Source: Varroa destructor (Eukaryota > Arthropoda > Arachnida > Mesostigmata > Varroidae). From it: a DNA stretch of 64,000 bases. Below, one piece after another: positions 40,301-52,800 of this stretch. The notes under the pieces were generated by a model that was not told where the DNA came from, did not search any database, and saw only the letters and a program-made list of their open reading frames with translations. The DNA lies in contig NW_019211456.1 in the NCBI RefSeq assembly GCF_002443255.2, positions 19,949,557 to 20,013,556 of the forward strand, read 5' to 3'. Within the stretch, counting starts at the first letter, position 1. Each line of letters begins with the position of its first letter. The position numbers and the translations under genes were made by a program.

Positions 40301-41860
40301 TTACTACATTGTACGTAAATACAGACAACAGAGATAGACTGAAATCGCTATAGAGCCTTTTTTGATCCACGTTTAAAAACTAGCTATTTATATATGTTGA
40401 GAGTCCTACACGTCTGCTTTTTGAACCGGTACACATCGTTATGGCGTTTGACTTTTTCGTTAATACGACCGGGAAAATCACTCCATGACAATTTGCCGGT
40501 TTCACTAGGATTAACTAGTTCTAAGCTTAGTTTTAGAGCTCTACAAACAAGGAATGGGTTAATCTTTTCGCCTTTGAGCTACAGCAGCTGTTGATTCTCC
40601 TGGTTCACGACCAGAAAAAACAGTCTTACCCAAAGCTACCCTACTGAACTAAATTTGTCTCATTATGCTGGCTTCAATTCAACTGCCTGCCTTACAGCGA
40701 TACAAAGCTATCGAAGGCGTTTAGAAACGTTCTCATCTAAGTGCACGAGCAAAGTAGCATCAAAAACACACGGTCACATTAGTGATCGAGCAGAGAAAAA
40801 TAACGACAATTTTCTATGCAGAAAACACTGACAGTAATAGTTAGAGTACTGATAATCATAGCGCTGAATAGAAGACATGTAACAAAGGTACGGCAAACAG
40901 ACAGCTCTACGGAACAAGTTTAACAACTAATAGTAGTTGAGCTTATCGCAAAAAACAAAAACGTTCCCAGCTTCTATATATAATAGATATCGTTAAGACA
41001 GTCATGATTATATTGACAGTCATAGAATAATAACGACTTTCGCTCGGTGACAATCGGCAGAAGTAATGGGCTAGAGCAACTAACGTCCTGCGTATAACCG
41101 ATGTCAGATCATTTGGATAGACCACAGCTAGCACAACAACCAATAAACCAAACAAAAACTGTAGCAAGGCACAACAAATAAATAACCGAGTAGAAAAATG
41201 GATAGTTTTTTGTCAATGTTTTTAACTTTGGTAACATATTTCCGTTACATTTGACTTGTCGACGTTAATTACATACTTGAAATGAGGGTAAACTCTAGCA
41301 AAGCCAAAAGGATATGCTAATCAATTGCCTGCATTGTTATCTCTGGTCGCAGCCGTATTAGAGAATGGGAATAAACAAATCGAATGGGTCTACTTGAGAA
41401 AAAATGAAAATAACTCTATCGCAAAACCATTTTTTTAGAATAAACAATAAGAGACGAACGTAGTATGCAATCCTTCTATCTGGTTCTATTTGGCTCTAAC
41501 AATTATATGAATACCTAGATACCAATACGGATCATCAAATAAAATAGCTCCATATATGCGCCCAGTTCAAGCCAACAGTCAAATGTATCTAAAAACCATA
41601 TTTTATCAGCGGTTCCTATAAGAAGTGAATAATACCAATTTTTTTAGCAAATTCATTTGTATTTCGAGGTTTTACGCTATAGCTAGCACTATTCTAATAG
41701 TACCTACTGAATCAATTTAAATTTCGTTGGTACAATGATGTAAGGAAAATTTAGAAGTCAATTTATATACAGCACCGAAGATTTCAATTATGCCAATTCT
41801 TAAGCTACGCTATGACGAATTATATGCTAGATCAAGCGTTATAAGGCTTATAACTGGATT

Positions 41861-41866
41861 TTTATT
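41861..41866 (-). promoter_or_regulatory. Candidate polyadenylation signal for RAD54
   Basis: A minus-strand AATAAA about 393 nt past the RAD54 stop is the first canonical hexamer I could find downstream. Position is the only evidence. Confidence 0.3.
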
Positions 41867-42258
41867 GGTAGATTATTAGATCTTCAATTTGAGCCTTATT
41901 CCTATTTGATAGCACAAGCCACTGTTCTTTGCTTGGTAAAGCTTTCACTGCGTCTTTATGTTTATGATATATTCAATTTCAGATATTTTCCTAGACAATG
42001 AATGCTGCGTGTCTTTCGATAAGTACATGTTTTTCAGTTATACATTGTCCATTGGTCTTCTATTCTATCTAATTTGATTACCTTCATTACCTCGTATTTG
42101 CGACGCAAATCGCTGGCGTCAACGCTTGAACGCGTCAATAGTTGAGGTTAAAAACAGCAACAGAATAACACGAGCTGGATTTTCTTTACTCGTTCCATAC
42201 TGCCAATAACAAAAAATTGCCATCCCTGTTTCCTTTGAAGCATGAACACTTCAGTGAC

Positions 42259-42426
42259 TCAGGGGACTTTTTTCGGCTTGTGTGAGCTTTGAGCGAACAC
42301 AAAACTCACGCCCAACTGCCAGACCTTTTTTAGTGCAGCATCAGTGTTAAACTGCCTTGACGAGTGATAGTGATGCCACAACGATAGATCGGATGAGACA
42401 TCTGCTTCTTCAGGGGGCTGCCGCAC
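42259..42426 (-). CDS. RAD54L: RAD54 exon 5: C-terminal exon
   Basis: The acceptor CGCAG ends at 42427. It encodes [20 protein letters not shown], then [18 protein letters not shown], and a stop at 42261-42259. The pattern (PP...CTSDL..W.H...W..G.SFVF.QRSH) matches the known RAD54 C-terminus. Confidence 0.9.
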   Translation of the reverse strand: MRQPPEEADVSSDLSLWHHYHSSRQFNTDAALKKVWQLGVSFVFAQSSHKPKKVP

Positions 42427-45400
42427 CTGCGTGTGGAATTCACAGTTTACTTTTAAGTTACAAAAACAATGACAACGCTAACAATAATAATCGCTTTCGC
42501 TTGGGAAGACAATATTTGCGGAACGAAGATACATAGAACGTATTAATATCTGATTGTCAGGACAATCTATTATTATACGGTTGGTACATTGCAATTCAAA
42601 ATTACTTGGATGTTGTTGACACATCGGGTGCATTTTATCTGGCTATGGGTCGACGAATAGAACTCCTCTTCGTCTAATCGAAAGAGGTCCCGCAAATCTT
42701 TAGCCGAAAAATGCCGCTCCGCTTCAGCTTCCGAATCGACAACCACAGACGAAAGCAGAGTCTTGTGCGTTTGGCGTTGGAAGATTTTTTCTTCGATAGT
42801 TCCTAACGAAAGGACGATATATGAAAGTCAGATAGCAGTACAATTCCTATTAGCGCCTGCCACAGTTGTTTCAAGGTTCAAGCTCACAGGCGCATCTTTA
42901 ACGATAGGCAAGTTGTCAGATGAACGGAAGCTACAACAAAGCAAGGATTCTAATCGCACAATATAATATGAGTCCGTCCTACTAAAATTAGAATTAGTAG
43001 GCTATCCGGCACACTAATATTTAACGTACGTAATTTCAGCTATACCAAATAACCCCGCTTCGACCCCTGCCGAATTCACGTGTTAGCTGAGCCATAGGTT
43101 TTAGCTAAACAACCATCGAAGGGTTTTTGGCAAACGCATCTGTTCCTACTCTTGAATTCAGTTTGCGAGAAAAACAACAAACAATCATGTCTCAGCTGTG
43201 CAATATCACCAAGCAGACAGTTTAGCTCTAGGTATTGTCATGAGCGCAAACCTGTTGAAATAAATCGATAGACAAAACAAGCCTTCTGTTGGCCATCTCT
43301 CCAAACGCGTGCCATGGCCTGCTGATCACTTGCGGGGTTCCAATCCGGGTCGAACATTACCAGCCGATTAGCACCAACTATGTTCAGCCCGCATCCACCA
43401 GCCTTGCTGCTAAGAAGGAACACCTAAATGATTGCGAAGAAAATTGATTTTGTAGCATTACTTCCGTCTTTAATATCTGTTTTTTCTCTTATGCCTTCAT
43501 ATATTGACAACTGAGAGCGTTGCAGCATCATAACGGAAATATCGAAATACCCCAGAACGCAATTAAGATTGAGTAAAACGAGTGTCGCGAAAATTGCTTG
43601 CCAATATGTATCTTTGTTTTGTGAGGTAACTATCAACTGACCATATCTGGAGATTGCGGGTCGTTGAACTGGCTTACAAGGAGATCGCGTTTCTTTGACG
43701 ACATTGACCCATCCAACCTGACGTACCCGTAGCCTCGCAGACGACATAACTGTTCGAATAACTCCATTGTCTGCGTATAATTGGACACGATAACTACCTG
43801 AGATAGAGCAAGACATATTTAGAAACATTATTTTCAACCTCGACAGAAGCTCGTTTTATGGTATACGCGGACAAAATCACGGAGGACAAGTTCAACGTTT
43901 CGATTTTACAGGTAACATTTGACTTCAATAGCAATGGTCAAAGAGACATTGTTCTATTTAGTGATTCGACCCACAAGTTGTCCAGCGGTGTACTGTTAAT
44001 GTCCTGCAATTTTACATGCACTATAATAAGTATGTAAACACTAAAACATGTCCTTTTCAAGCTCAACCTCACATAATTCGGCCATATCTTATAATCACAA
44101 CCAGCAGACCTTGTCATCTGAAGTTGCCTTAATCGCAGCAAGCAGACCATCGAGTATAAGAAACTTGCCCGATTCGGCGGGATCGATCTTCGGGCCTTTC
44201 ATACTTTCCCTCGCACCAGGTCCTCGCACTTTATCAGCCTTTTCTGTTTTCCTGCTCGTCGATACATGATTGTCCACAAGACTAGGATGATTGCATATCT
44301 TCTTTAGCCATGTTATAGCAGCTAATGCTGTACAGCTTTTGTCGTCATAGGTGCGGGTGAATCGCAAATAAGCCTCCTTCTGAATGTCTGTAAGGCGACA
44401 GCAAACAATTAGCTCGTGCTTGACTGGCAGATACTGTGCCAAAAGGGCGTTCGTGCGCCGTATCAAACAGCGATTCACAATGGCTACCAACTCAGTGAGT
44501 TTAGCAGTACCCCTTTCACGTTCCGCCTCCGTCGAGTACGCGTCCCTCGATCGCAGGATGGGATTTTCGAACTTCTTGCGAAATTCGGCTGCGGTGCCCA
44601 GGATTCCATTGTTAACAAAATGAACAAGTGAGAAGTACTCAAGTAAGTCATTCTGAATCGGAGTTCCGGATAGAAGCAGTCGACGAGATGTTTTCAACTC
44701 ACTAAGCGCCCGATAAGTTTGGTTATCAGCATTTTTAAGCCGGTGACCCTCATCACACACGACTAATCCCACATCTTTCGAATTCTTCAGCGGTTCTATG
44801 TGGACTCGTAGAGTTTCGTAGCTTAATATAAGAATAGAAACGCAACGATTGTTTAGAAACGATCCGATTTCAGCATCGATCGCAGCACCGGAGCCGCCTT
44901 CCAATGCAATGTACCGTGCCCTTTCGCCAAGCCATTTCTTTAATTCGTTGCCCCAGTTTTTCACAAGGCTTGATGGTGTCACTATAAGAGCTTTCTTTAC
45001 AGTTGACTGTCCATAGACTGGACCCTGCCGAACTAAGGTCCAGAGGACGGTAATCGTCTGTAAGGTCTTCCCAAGACCCATCTCGTCCGCCATTATACAG
45101 CCATAGCTCTCGGGAATGTGAACACCGGTAAGACAGTCATACATAAATTTTACACCTTCTCTTTGATGCGGTCGTAGAACTCTGGAAAGCGCCGGATCAA
45201 CAACAACATGCACCATTTCTTTTGATTGGCCTGGCTCGGGTGACCACAAAACAAGAGAACCTTCTTCAAATGGGTCATGCATAGGACGAGGTCCTAAGGG
45301 TCGCCGACAACCTAAGGTTTTGGTAGTTGCGGACGGCGTGTAGTTTGCCAATGGAACACGAAATGGCTTGGCAAGAAGTTCACGGATAAATTGCTCATGG

Positions 45401-45573
45401 GCCGACTTCTCCATGGCTTTCCCCATCGTCCCTGAAGTGTTTACTGCCGTGGAGAAGTTCTCGGTGCGCAAAGACGTATTGTTCCCTATGGATGCTGGCG
45501 TTGATACGCGACGTCTCTTCGCATCTGGCGTTGTCGCCAACTGACGCTGACTCGGTGCCAGGGACCGCCGCAT
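42259..45573 (-). CDS. RAD54L: RAD54-like SNF2-family DNA translocase (complete, 5 exons)
   Basis: The coding exons on the minus strand are 44110-45573, 43642-43797, 43252-43423, 42606-42802 and 42259-42426, giving 718 residues (the animal RAD54 family is about 750). The start MRRSLAPSQ matches the conserved animal RAD54 N-terminus. Motifs: [22 protein letters not shown], shortened here to [11 protein letters not shown], at about 133-143; Walker A DEMGLGKT 163-170; motif II DEGH 274-277; SGTPIQN 302-308; [12 protein letters not shown]; the helicase C-lobe [14 protein letters not shown]; motif [11 protein letters not shown] 545-554; and motif [13 protein letters not shown] 575-585. Known family role: a nuclear ATP-driven motor that stimulates RAD51 strand exchange and remodels DNA in homologous recombination. 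All phases join and no frame break is seen. It is transcribed in the same direction as the GPAT gene 4.2 kb away, with no evident functional link. Confidence 0.95.
42606..42802 (-). CDS. RAD54L: RAD54 exon 4: brace region and Cys pair
   Basis: The acceptor GTTAG is followed by [20 protein letters not shown], then [24 protein letters not shown] and a CTRC cysteine pair. The donor is CAA|GTAATT. Phase is 1 in and 0 out. Confidence 0.93.
43252..43423 (-). CDS. RAD54L: RAD54 exon 3: helicase motifs V and VI
   Basis: The acceptor TTTAG ends at 43424 and the donor is CAACAG|GTTTGC. It encodes [31 protein letters not shown] and [20 protein letters not shown]. Phase is 0 in and 1 out. Confidence 0.94.
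43642..43797 (-). CDS. RAD54L: RAD54 exon 2: start of helicase lobe 2
   Basis: The acceptor is AG at 43799-43798 and the donor is ATG|GTCAGT. It encodes [20 protein letters not shown], then [13 protein letters not shown] and FNDPQSPDM. It has 52 codons and phase 0 on both sides. Confidence 0.93.
44110..45573 (-). CDS. RAD54L: RAD54 exon 1: N-terminus and helicase lobe 1
   Basis: This is a single 488-codon exon starting at ATG 45573-45571. It holds the RAD51-binding-type basic N-terminus, the whole ATP-binding lobe and the start of lobe 2, up to ATSDDK. Its donor is AAG|GTCTGC (44110/44109), a weak but usable GT site that is placed by protein continuity ([14 protein letters not shown]). Confidence 0.95.
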
Positions 45574-48500
45574 TATGCCAGATCCAAATAAAATGTCGCC
45601 TCACAGCCTGAAAATATTCACATCGCAAAACAACAGGTGAAGATACAGAAAATACTAGCATATGCAAGTTTTTATAAGATGCCAATATGGACGGAAAAAT
45701 TCTGTTTCCATAGCAATACTAAATTCATAAAAAAAAACTGCCACATTAAATACATAGCTATGTCAAACTAACTAAAAAAAAAGTAAAGTGAAGGCTGCTA
45801 ACATAAAAAATTAATACGCCGATGTACAAAACGTATCCCTAATGGGTATTATATATATATTTATATATGAAAAAAATTACCATATATAAAGTTGAGTATG
45901 CATGATAAACTACTTGTAAGCATTTTAATATAAATATACTGCTTCCATTCATTCAAATTTTGCTGATAATTTAGATACAGTTTTTATATCATACTATTTC
46001 GGCCTAAATTTTTATTCTCTGTCAATGGACATTATTTAGCTGTTGCTAAACATTACGAGTAACGTAACTTCAATGTAATGCTTAAAAGATGTATACTTGT
46101 CCCATTTAAAGAAATTAATCATTATAAGATTCCATTCCGTAATAGCTATATTTGTATACAGTGGTTCAGTTTACTAACCTATTCATGAGGTCCATTTCAC
46201 GAGTTATTGTCGAAAACATTAAACATCGTTGAATACAGATCACAGTCTTCGTACATACTAAAACAAAGAAAAAAATTGTGTCATTATTGCGTACCCTAAA
46301 ATGGATACACATCTTTAATACTTTTATTACCAGGTAGCTATAACCTAAGCATTTAATCACAAGCTCGCACTTGGGTAAACAGCTGATTCAGCCTATTGAA
46401 AAACAAACTATTTTCCACTAATAAAATTTTGCGATTAAAGCCAGCTGGTGATCTTCGCGCCAGTGATGCTTGGAATAATGATGTACACATGAGCCAGTGT
46501 ACGGTTGTGATCTTGCTGGGAAAGCTTTAAGCGCTGCGGGCGATTGGCTCTACGATTGTTTTCCTTTAGACGCTTCTTGTGCTCATAATGGCCACCGTAG
46601 CCAACCGCTCGAATGAGGTGTACTTACATTAAATAATGCCCTTCTATTCGACATTTTTCTATCATGTACATACACTTCAAGAATTCAATCATATAATGCA
46701 GCGCAAAGATAAGAAATCACTAATATTATGAGTCATCTGTGATTCAAGAACAACCCACTGATATACGTTATCTGCATCCGCATATCACGTAAGCAGAACA
46801 AAAACAAGTCAAGTCCGAGAATAAACGTCAAGAATGATAAATCATCTATCTATTGTTCGACTAAGATCAAAAAGCTATATTCAATCGTAAAGAACATACT
46901 GGCGAGATAGAACAGTCACGTCTACACCGAGCTTTTTTTTTACTTAGAGCACCTTTAACAAGTCAACCAAAACTAGTGCTATTACTAATGGACCTGCTAA
47001 CTTTACTACAAACGTATGTGCGTTAGAACTCTATTTCTGGATCCTATTCGGTTATAGATGCGTACGAAACACTGGATGAAATTTAAAACAGCACAAACAA
47101 GCCAGCAACATTTGATGCTGCTGGATCTCGCACGCTATTTTCGGTGCCATTTTTTTTACCAACATTTGCTGTTTTCAATGACTGAGATAGCTGTCAATTG
47201 ATTAGCAATTTCCGGTGTTAACAAAATTTGTTTGCATGCATTGGGCGCACATACATCTCAAAACAATTTCGTAATTGCAAGGATGAACTTCGAATAAGGG
47301 TGTTATTTGTGTGTGTGTGAAGATAAAATTGCGTGTCTCTGGTGGAGATGCAAGGGAGAATGGCATAGTACTTTTAAAAGGTTCTTTTGTAGCAAAATGC
47401 ACTTGTCGATTGATTAAATAATGCGTTTTGATTGGGCGTGTTCCAGCAAACTTTCTGGTCATAGGGACTAATTGTAGATTTTGAACGATCTAGGTTACAA
47501 CCACTATTACTGTGTGAATAGATATTTTCTTGAAATAAAAATCTTTGGAAGAAAGTTTTGCATCAATGCCTACGTTCAAGCTAACTCAGAGTATCAGCTT
47601 TGCTTCTGTTTCGGCCAACACCGGGACGACAATACATGATTCCTAAAAGAAACTGCTTATGCTGTGTACTACATTTACTAAAAATGTCTGTATTTTTTTT
47701 CTTTTTAAAAACCTTAGAACGAAGCCGCCCCATTTTTACTCTATTAGAGAAACTGAGTGGTGATTTTAACCAGGGTCATTAGACCCCCAACAAATAGTTC
47801 GTTCAAAAAATTGTTAATACTGATTAACAACAAGATATGTCAAACTCAGGCTTTCGTAGATTTTATTATTATAAGAACAAGTACAAAAATCCGTGTGATT
47901 TGACTTTTTTGGTACGCTTTTCATGTTTTTGCATTGTTATCTTTATTGAGAAGACCTGTATATTTGAATGGGCGCGCCATAACCAATTACGCTAAAGGTA
48001 TATATATTCGTACATGATTCTTTCGAGCTTTCGACATTTGCAGCATTGACTAAGTTTCAAAATTTATCAAGGACTATGCTCTGTTTTTCGTGCGCTTTGA
48101 TTCGCCTCCCCGCAGTGACTTTTGGCCAAAAAGGCCTACTGTATTCTTCGCTAACAAAGTGATCTGTTTTTGCTTGCTACTATGCTGTTTCTGCATAAAC
48201 TGCAGAAACGAACGATTAACACAACATTTCTTAAAGGCTGATGTCGGACGCAGTCGAGTAAAACGTATATTTATATACGGCATTTTTTGAAAACATTGAC
48301 TCCTTGAAATGCGATGTGACATTTTGGCTGCACGTTGTCTGTCTCTCTCCCATGTGTATACATACGTTCCTGATAAAAAAAAAAACTTCGAAGCTGTAGA
48401 ATGACTCAGCCTAAGACTGCTCATGTATATTTTGGAAAGCTAACTCTCGATTTCTTCGAAAGCTTGTTTATGCATCTTTTCATTTTTATCTAAGTTTATT

Positions 48501-49810
48501 AAAATAATACTAATGCAGTAAACCACTTCTAACTTCGCACTTCGTCTGTATCGACTACCACCTGGAAAGCATCGATTAGAAAGGAGCGCGTTTAGGCCCT
48601 CAGGGTCAATTTGTGGTCGAATATAAGCGCAATCACAAATACATTTATAATTTATTCACCGATAGCCAAATAAAAAAATGCATTAAACAAAGTAGAAAAG
48701 CAAAAGTATTTTATTACAGCGCATTGAACAAACGTTATATCTATCATGTGTAAATAGATCGGTAATTTTATCATGATCAATGAACCGTTAATAAAATCAT
48801 TAACTTAAAATTCATTCGTTCGCACAAACACGCAAAATTTCACCTAAAGTCATTAAGCGGTATTAACGTCGCTATAAAAATATCTAAACGAAAAGTTCTT
48901 ACTCGGTGGTATACTGACGAAAAATGACGCCAAATGTTTCAGACCAACTATCTCTTGGTCTTATCAGCGGCGTACGTTCTTCTTCCTTCAAACACGACAC
49001 AAACTAAAACAACTACTTACATTATGAAACATTACATAACAAGTATAACATTTATCAAATGTAATGTTTTATGCCAGTAAGTGCGAAATGGTAAGCGCCT
49101 GTCAGACTGGCTACGTCACATCAATTAGCTAGTGCTCTGAACGGCCGCGTGATTAAAGCTACCGGGATTTGTAGAGAATAAAAGCTAATAATCTGCTATA
49201 CATTCGCCATACGATTTTTTAAGGAACACTGACTGCTGTAAGGCGCTTGCCTCTAACTCAGTTAGATAACATATCCAGCCACAGCACATATCGTATGATA
49301 ACTTGGAAATAACAAGTATTAGTTTGATGCCTATGTACAGACCTGTGCCTAAACAATGGCATGTAGCATGATACTTCGTAAATAGCAATAATGACATGGG
49401 TGTCTTGTCAGGACTCTTGGCATCTATTTCGACCAGTATATTTGGTAATATAGCTAGTAGCTCGCAGAAATACGGGGATGGTTCGATAATGTTGAAGCGT
49501 ATCTCGACGTCAATCAATTCAGTATCGGTAATATTAACAGAGATTTACATACGGCCTCATACTAAAAGAAGGCTTCTGGGGATATATTGAAGTCGTTTAG
49601 AGGTAGATAATCATGACGTCGTTTTCTGCATGTAGACCACAACACCTTTCGTGGGAACATGTTGAACCTTCGCCCGTGCATTTAATCCTCAAATCGTCTA
49701 CCCTCAACCCGGAAACATGCAATCTACTTAAGCCGGAATAAAAGTAATATCATTTTCGGTATATGTTTGATGTGCGTATTTATGTTAGAATGACATTTGA
49801 CGAATATTTT
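45574..49810. other. Intergenic region between GPAT 3' end and RAD54 5' end
   Basis: It should contain the RAD54 promoter and 5' UTR near 45574-46500. I see no convincing core promoter element and no gene. It has an A/T-rich part at about 45720-46080, including a TA tract near 45850-45870. Confidence 0.55.
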
Positions 49811-49815
49811 TTATT
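49810..49815 (-). promoter_or_regulatory. Candidate polyadenylation signal overlapping the GPAT stop codon
   Basis: The minus-strand AATAAA contains the TAA stop itself. If used, the 3' UTR would be only a few tens of bases. No other canonical hexamer is seen in the next 100 bases. Confidence 0.35.
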
Positions 49816-49891
49816 GACACTCAAACGGAGTTTGAAACCTTTGCAGCTTAGCAACAATGCCAGGTAGTTTGTCCATCCAATCTTCCGATAT
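49811..49891 (-). CDS. GPAM: GPAT: terminal exon
   Basis: The acceptor TTTTCAG ends at 49892. It encodes ISEDWMDKLPGIVAKLQRFQ and TPFECQ, then TAA at 49813-49811. This matches the short R-x-K-L-x-x-Y-I-x-x-F end of GPAT1 in position. Confidence 0.85.
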   Translation of the reverse strand: MSEDWMDKLPGIVAKLQRFQTPFECQ

Positions 49892-52800
49892 CTGAAAACG
49901 GATCCAAAGCTTGAAAAAATTAACATTGTAGAAAAATAAAATTAAAGACGAACATGACTCCGCAATAACGAAACCTTCCAAAAGCGAATCAATAAGATGA
50001 AAACTATTACCCTCTACAGCTATTGAGCCCATAGAGAACATATCCCTAATATTATAAGACACCCAGCACAGGGTATAATTTTCGATTCGGCAGTTAATAT
50101 CTTCGTGCTACTGCGTTCGAGATAATATCACGACGAAATGAAAATTTAAGGGTTTATAGGAAACAAACCTTGAGAGCGCAAGAGTGTGTACCATCCATTC
50201 GGCTGGATGCACACTTCACAGAGAAGCACAGCTCCGCGACTGATTTTCCTTGTTGCTCTTTCAGCAGTAACTTTGGATCGTAATCGTCAACACTGCTCTC
50301 TTCACCGAGGTGGAAATGCCGTCTCCTTTTTGCTTCAACGAGATCATTGTGATTCAGTGCTGGAGCCGGGCTATCCGCGGGTACAAGTACGCCCCATCGG
50401 ATAAATAATTTGACTGCATTCTGTATAATGTCCTTTGAGCACCCTTCAGGATACTCAACAAGGCCTTTTTGGCACTGAAAAAAAAGTTTAATCATATAAC
50501 GAGTTAATCAAGGTACTTTACTTTTGATGGGAACTGATTGTTGAAGAACACGGTTGATATCTTGTAGATCGCCTATATAATATTTGCAATAATGAATGTG
50601 CACTAATATATATATATATATATTTTTTTTTTTTTCTCAAGGGATCTAACAGGCCACGTATGCTTACGTTTGAAAGAGCATTTCGCAGGCACTCATTCAC
50701 TAGGCAGCGATCACAGAGACGGAAGGAATTCGACCGCGACCCGTGCAGTAGCAGAGCCACAATGGCATAGCCTACATCACAAATGAACAAGCAAGCATAC
50801 GCCGTTAGTCACGCGTGATAAAATGAACAATTTTAGGAATTAACATTGAACGGAGTTTGACTTTAGGATATGCTTTGCTTAACTTCGAAACGGCCTTGAT
50901 GATAAAGAAATTCCATATCTATTCTCGATCAGAGTGTGCATCGTTGTTAGGACACACAATACCATACAACCAACCTTCGATTAGGTGGACGATGCCAGAT
51001 CTGAGATCCGCTAAACGCTGAAGGGATTCAAGATCGCACCGTATACTAGGCAATCTGTTTTCATCCCCAGCAAGTAGCAGACCTTCTTTGACCAGAACCT
51101 TTTTAGCATTTTCCATCGTCTTCAAAGTTTCTCGGGGTTCCTGCAAGTACACAAACTCCATTTCAAGAATATCACACAGTTCTGCCACAACCCGTTCGAC
51201 TGATGACCAAGTGACGAAGCATATCTGGCTGCCTGTAATAGAGAAGCATATTGGTAAATTATCACAGAGTTCATAATGGCGAGATTTCTTTTAATTGTAC
51301 TTTATTTACACAAACTTATTTTTCGAGACGGTTTCACTTCATCCTTAGTATTATTTTAATGTAAACAAGTTGACGTTTCTTGTTAACGTAAGCTGTTTAT
51401 TCTTGGAAAGGCAGAATACTTCTTTCCGTAAATCCAGAGTAAGTCAACGGTTGTTTGGTTTAATAATCATTCGTGTACATTTATCGTATAAAAGTGCAAT
51501 TATAGAACGAAGCCAATGGCTGATTACATGGAACGCACTAAACGCAATGCCCAGACTAGTTCTTGCCCTCTTCACTGAATCACTCACCGTCGATTTCATC
51601 TTCCTCAACATACGCTTTCACAGTTATCTCGGAGGCACAACTTCCGCGCCGCACGCTGTACGTAGGACTAGCCTGATGCTGCTCGGCCTTGACAGCCAAT
51701 AAGGCCGCGGCGAGTATTGCTTCACCGATCAACGCTTCGGCAACAGGATTTGCTATGTATTGTAAATCAAAGGCTGCGTTAATGGAATCCGTGTGTGCAC
51801 CGACAAACGACTCGGTCGGTGATCCTTTGCAAAGGAAATCGGCTTCAGAATACGGTGATGTTTTCTTATTGCCCGCATTAGCATTGACGGTTGCTGGTGT
51901 ACGGATTGTCACCAAATCGGGGAACAGCCATTCCGTGTACCTAAGAAAAAGAAATCATTATAATACTATCTTCTTTTTCTTGTCAGTATATTATTGTATA
52001 CGTCTATTCAACAGGAACATAATTTATTGTGTCTAGCTAAAAAATTACAATGATAATAATAATAGTAACGCACCTGATAATATGGCTGAGATTAGTCGTG
52101 CTGAGATCAGTAAAGGTTAGAGAACGGAGTTTTGGCGAAGAGCGCAGTAGGGTACACAAATCGTGCAAAGCTGACACCAGCTCGAATTCTTGGCAGCCCT
52201 GAAAATCGAGTTTCAGTGATACTGTGATAACCCATCATGAGGGTTTTCTTCTTTGCTAATTCTAGCTATTAGCAGAAAATCGGACAAGAAAGTGCACACA
52301 TTCGCAATATCACTGGGCTCATAGCAATTATGGGCATATTGCCACAAGATGAGAATTTTTTAATGTAATACCAGTTCTGTTTGTTAAACTTAGGGACACG
52401 TTGCAGTCTAGGTTCGAATCCGGGTGTAGACACACCTTGTTTTATGCTGGGAGCCAGCTGGACGTAAAAAAAGTGAAAAGCAAGCCGTAGATTGACTAAA
52501 ATGAACTCGTAAATTTCGAGGGGTACATCTTTTGTACGGTCTAAATAGGGACAGTCTCTTTCACATCATGTGCTATATAAACTAACTCTTCACCCAAATG
52601 TGGTCATTATCAGTTCAAAACACCGCGTTAGACATAATTCAGGTAATGCTTAGTAATGCAATGGCCCATAGACAAAATGGTGGTACTTTTGGTACACTCA
52701 AGTGCAAACTATGTTGAAGCTTACCATTCGAAACCTTGTCATCATAAGAAAAGCAACTAGACTTGGTCCAGACAAGGCCCGCGCAGATGTTGACGCACAG

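Larger units (their letters stand above)
35235..42258. other. Intergenic region between the PH gene and RAD54 (convergent)
   Basis: The two flanking genes point toward each other here. Open frames such as 35952-36239 and 37855-38175 have no recognisable domain and no splice context. The rest is AT-rich with a (TA)n tract at 37373-37392. Confidence 0.6.

Noticed and set aside
44384..44623. Plus-strand open frames inside RAD54 exon 1
   Set aside because: They are antisense shadows of a strongly conserved coding exon.
52380..52450. GGTTCGAATCC, resembling a tRNA B box, inside a GPAT intron
   Set aside because: The flanking bases do not form a proper T stem, and no A box or acceptor stem could be folded around it.
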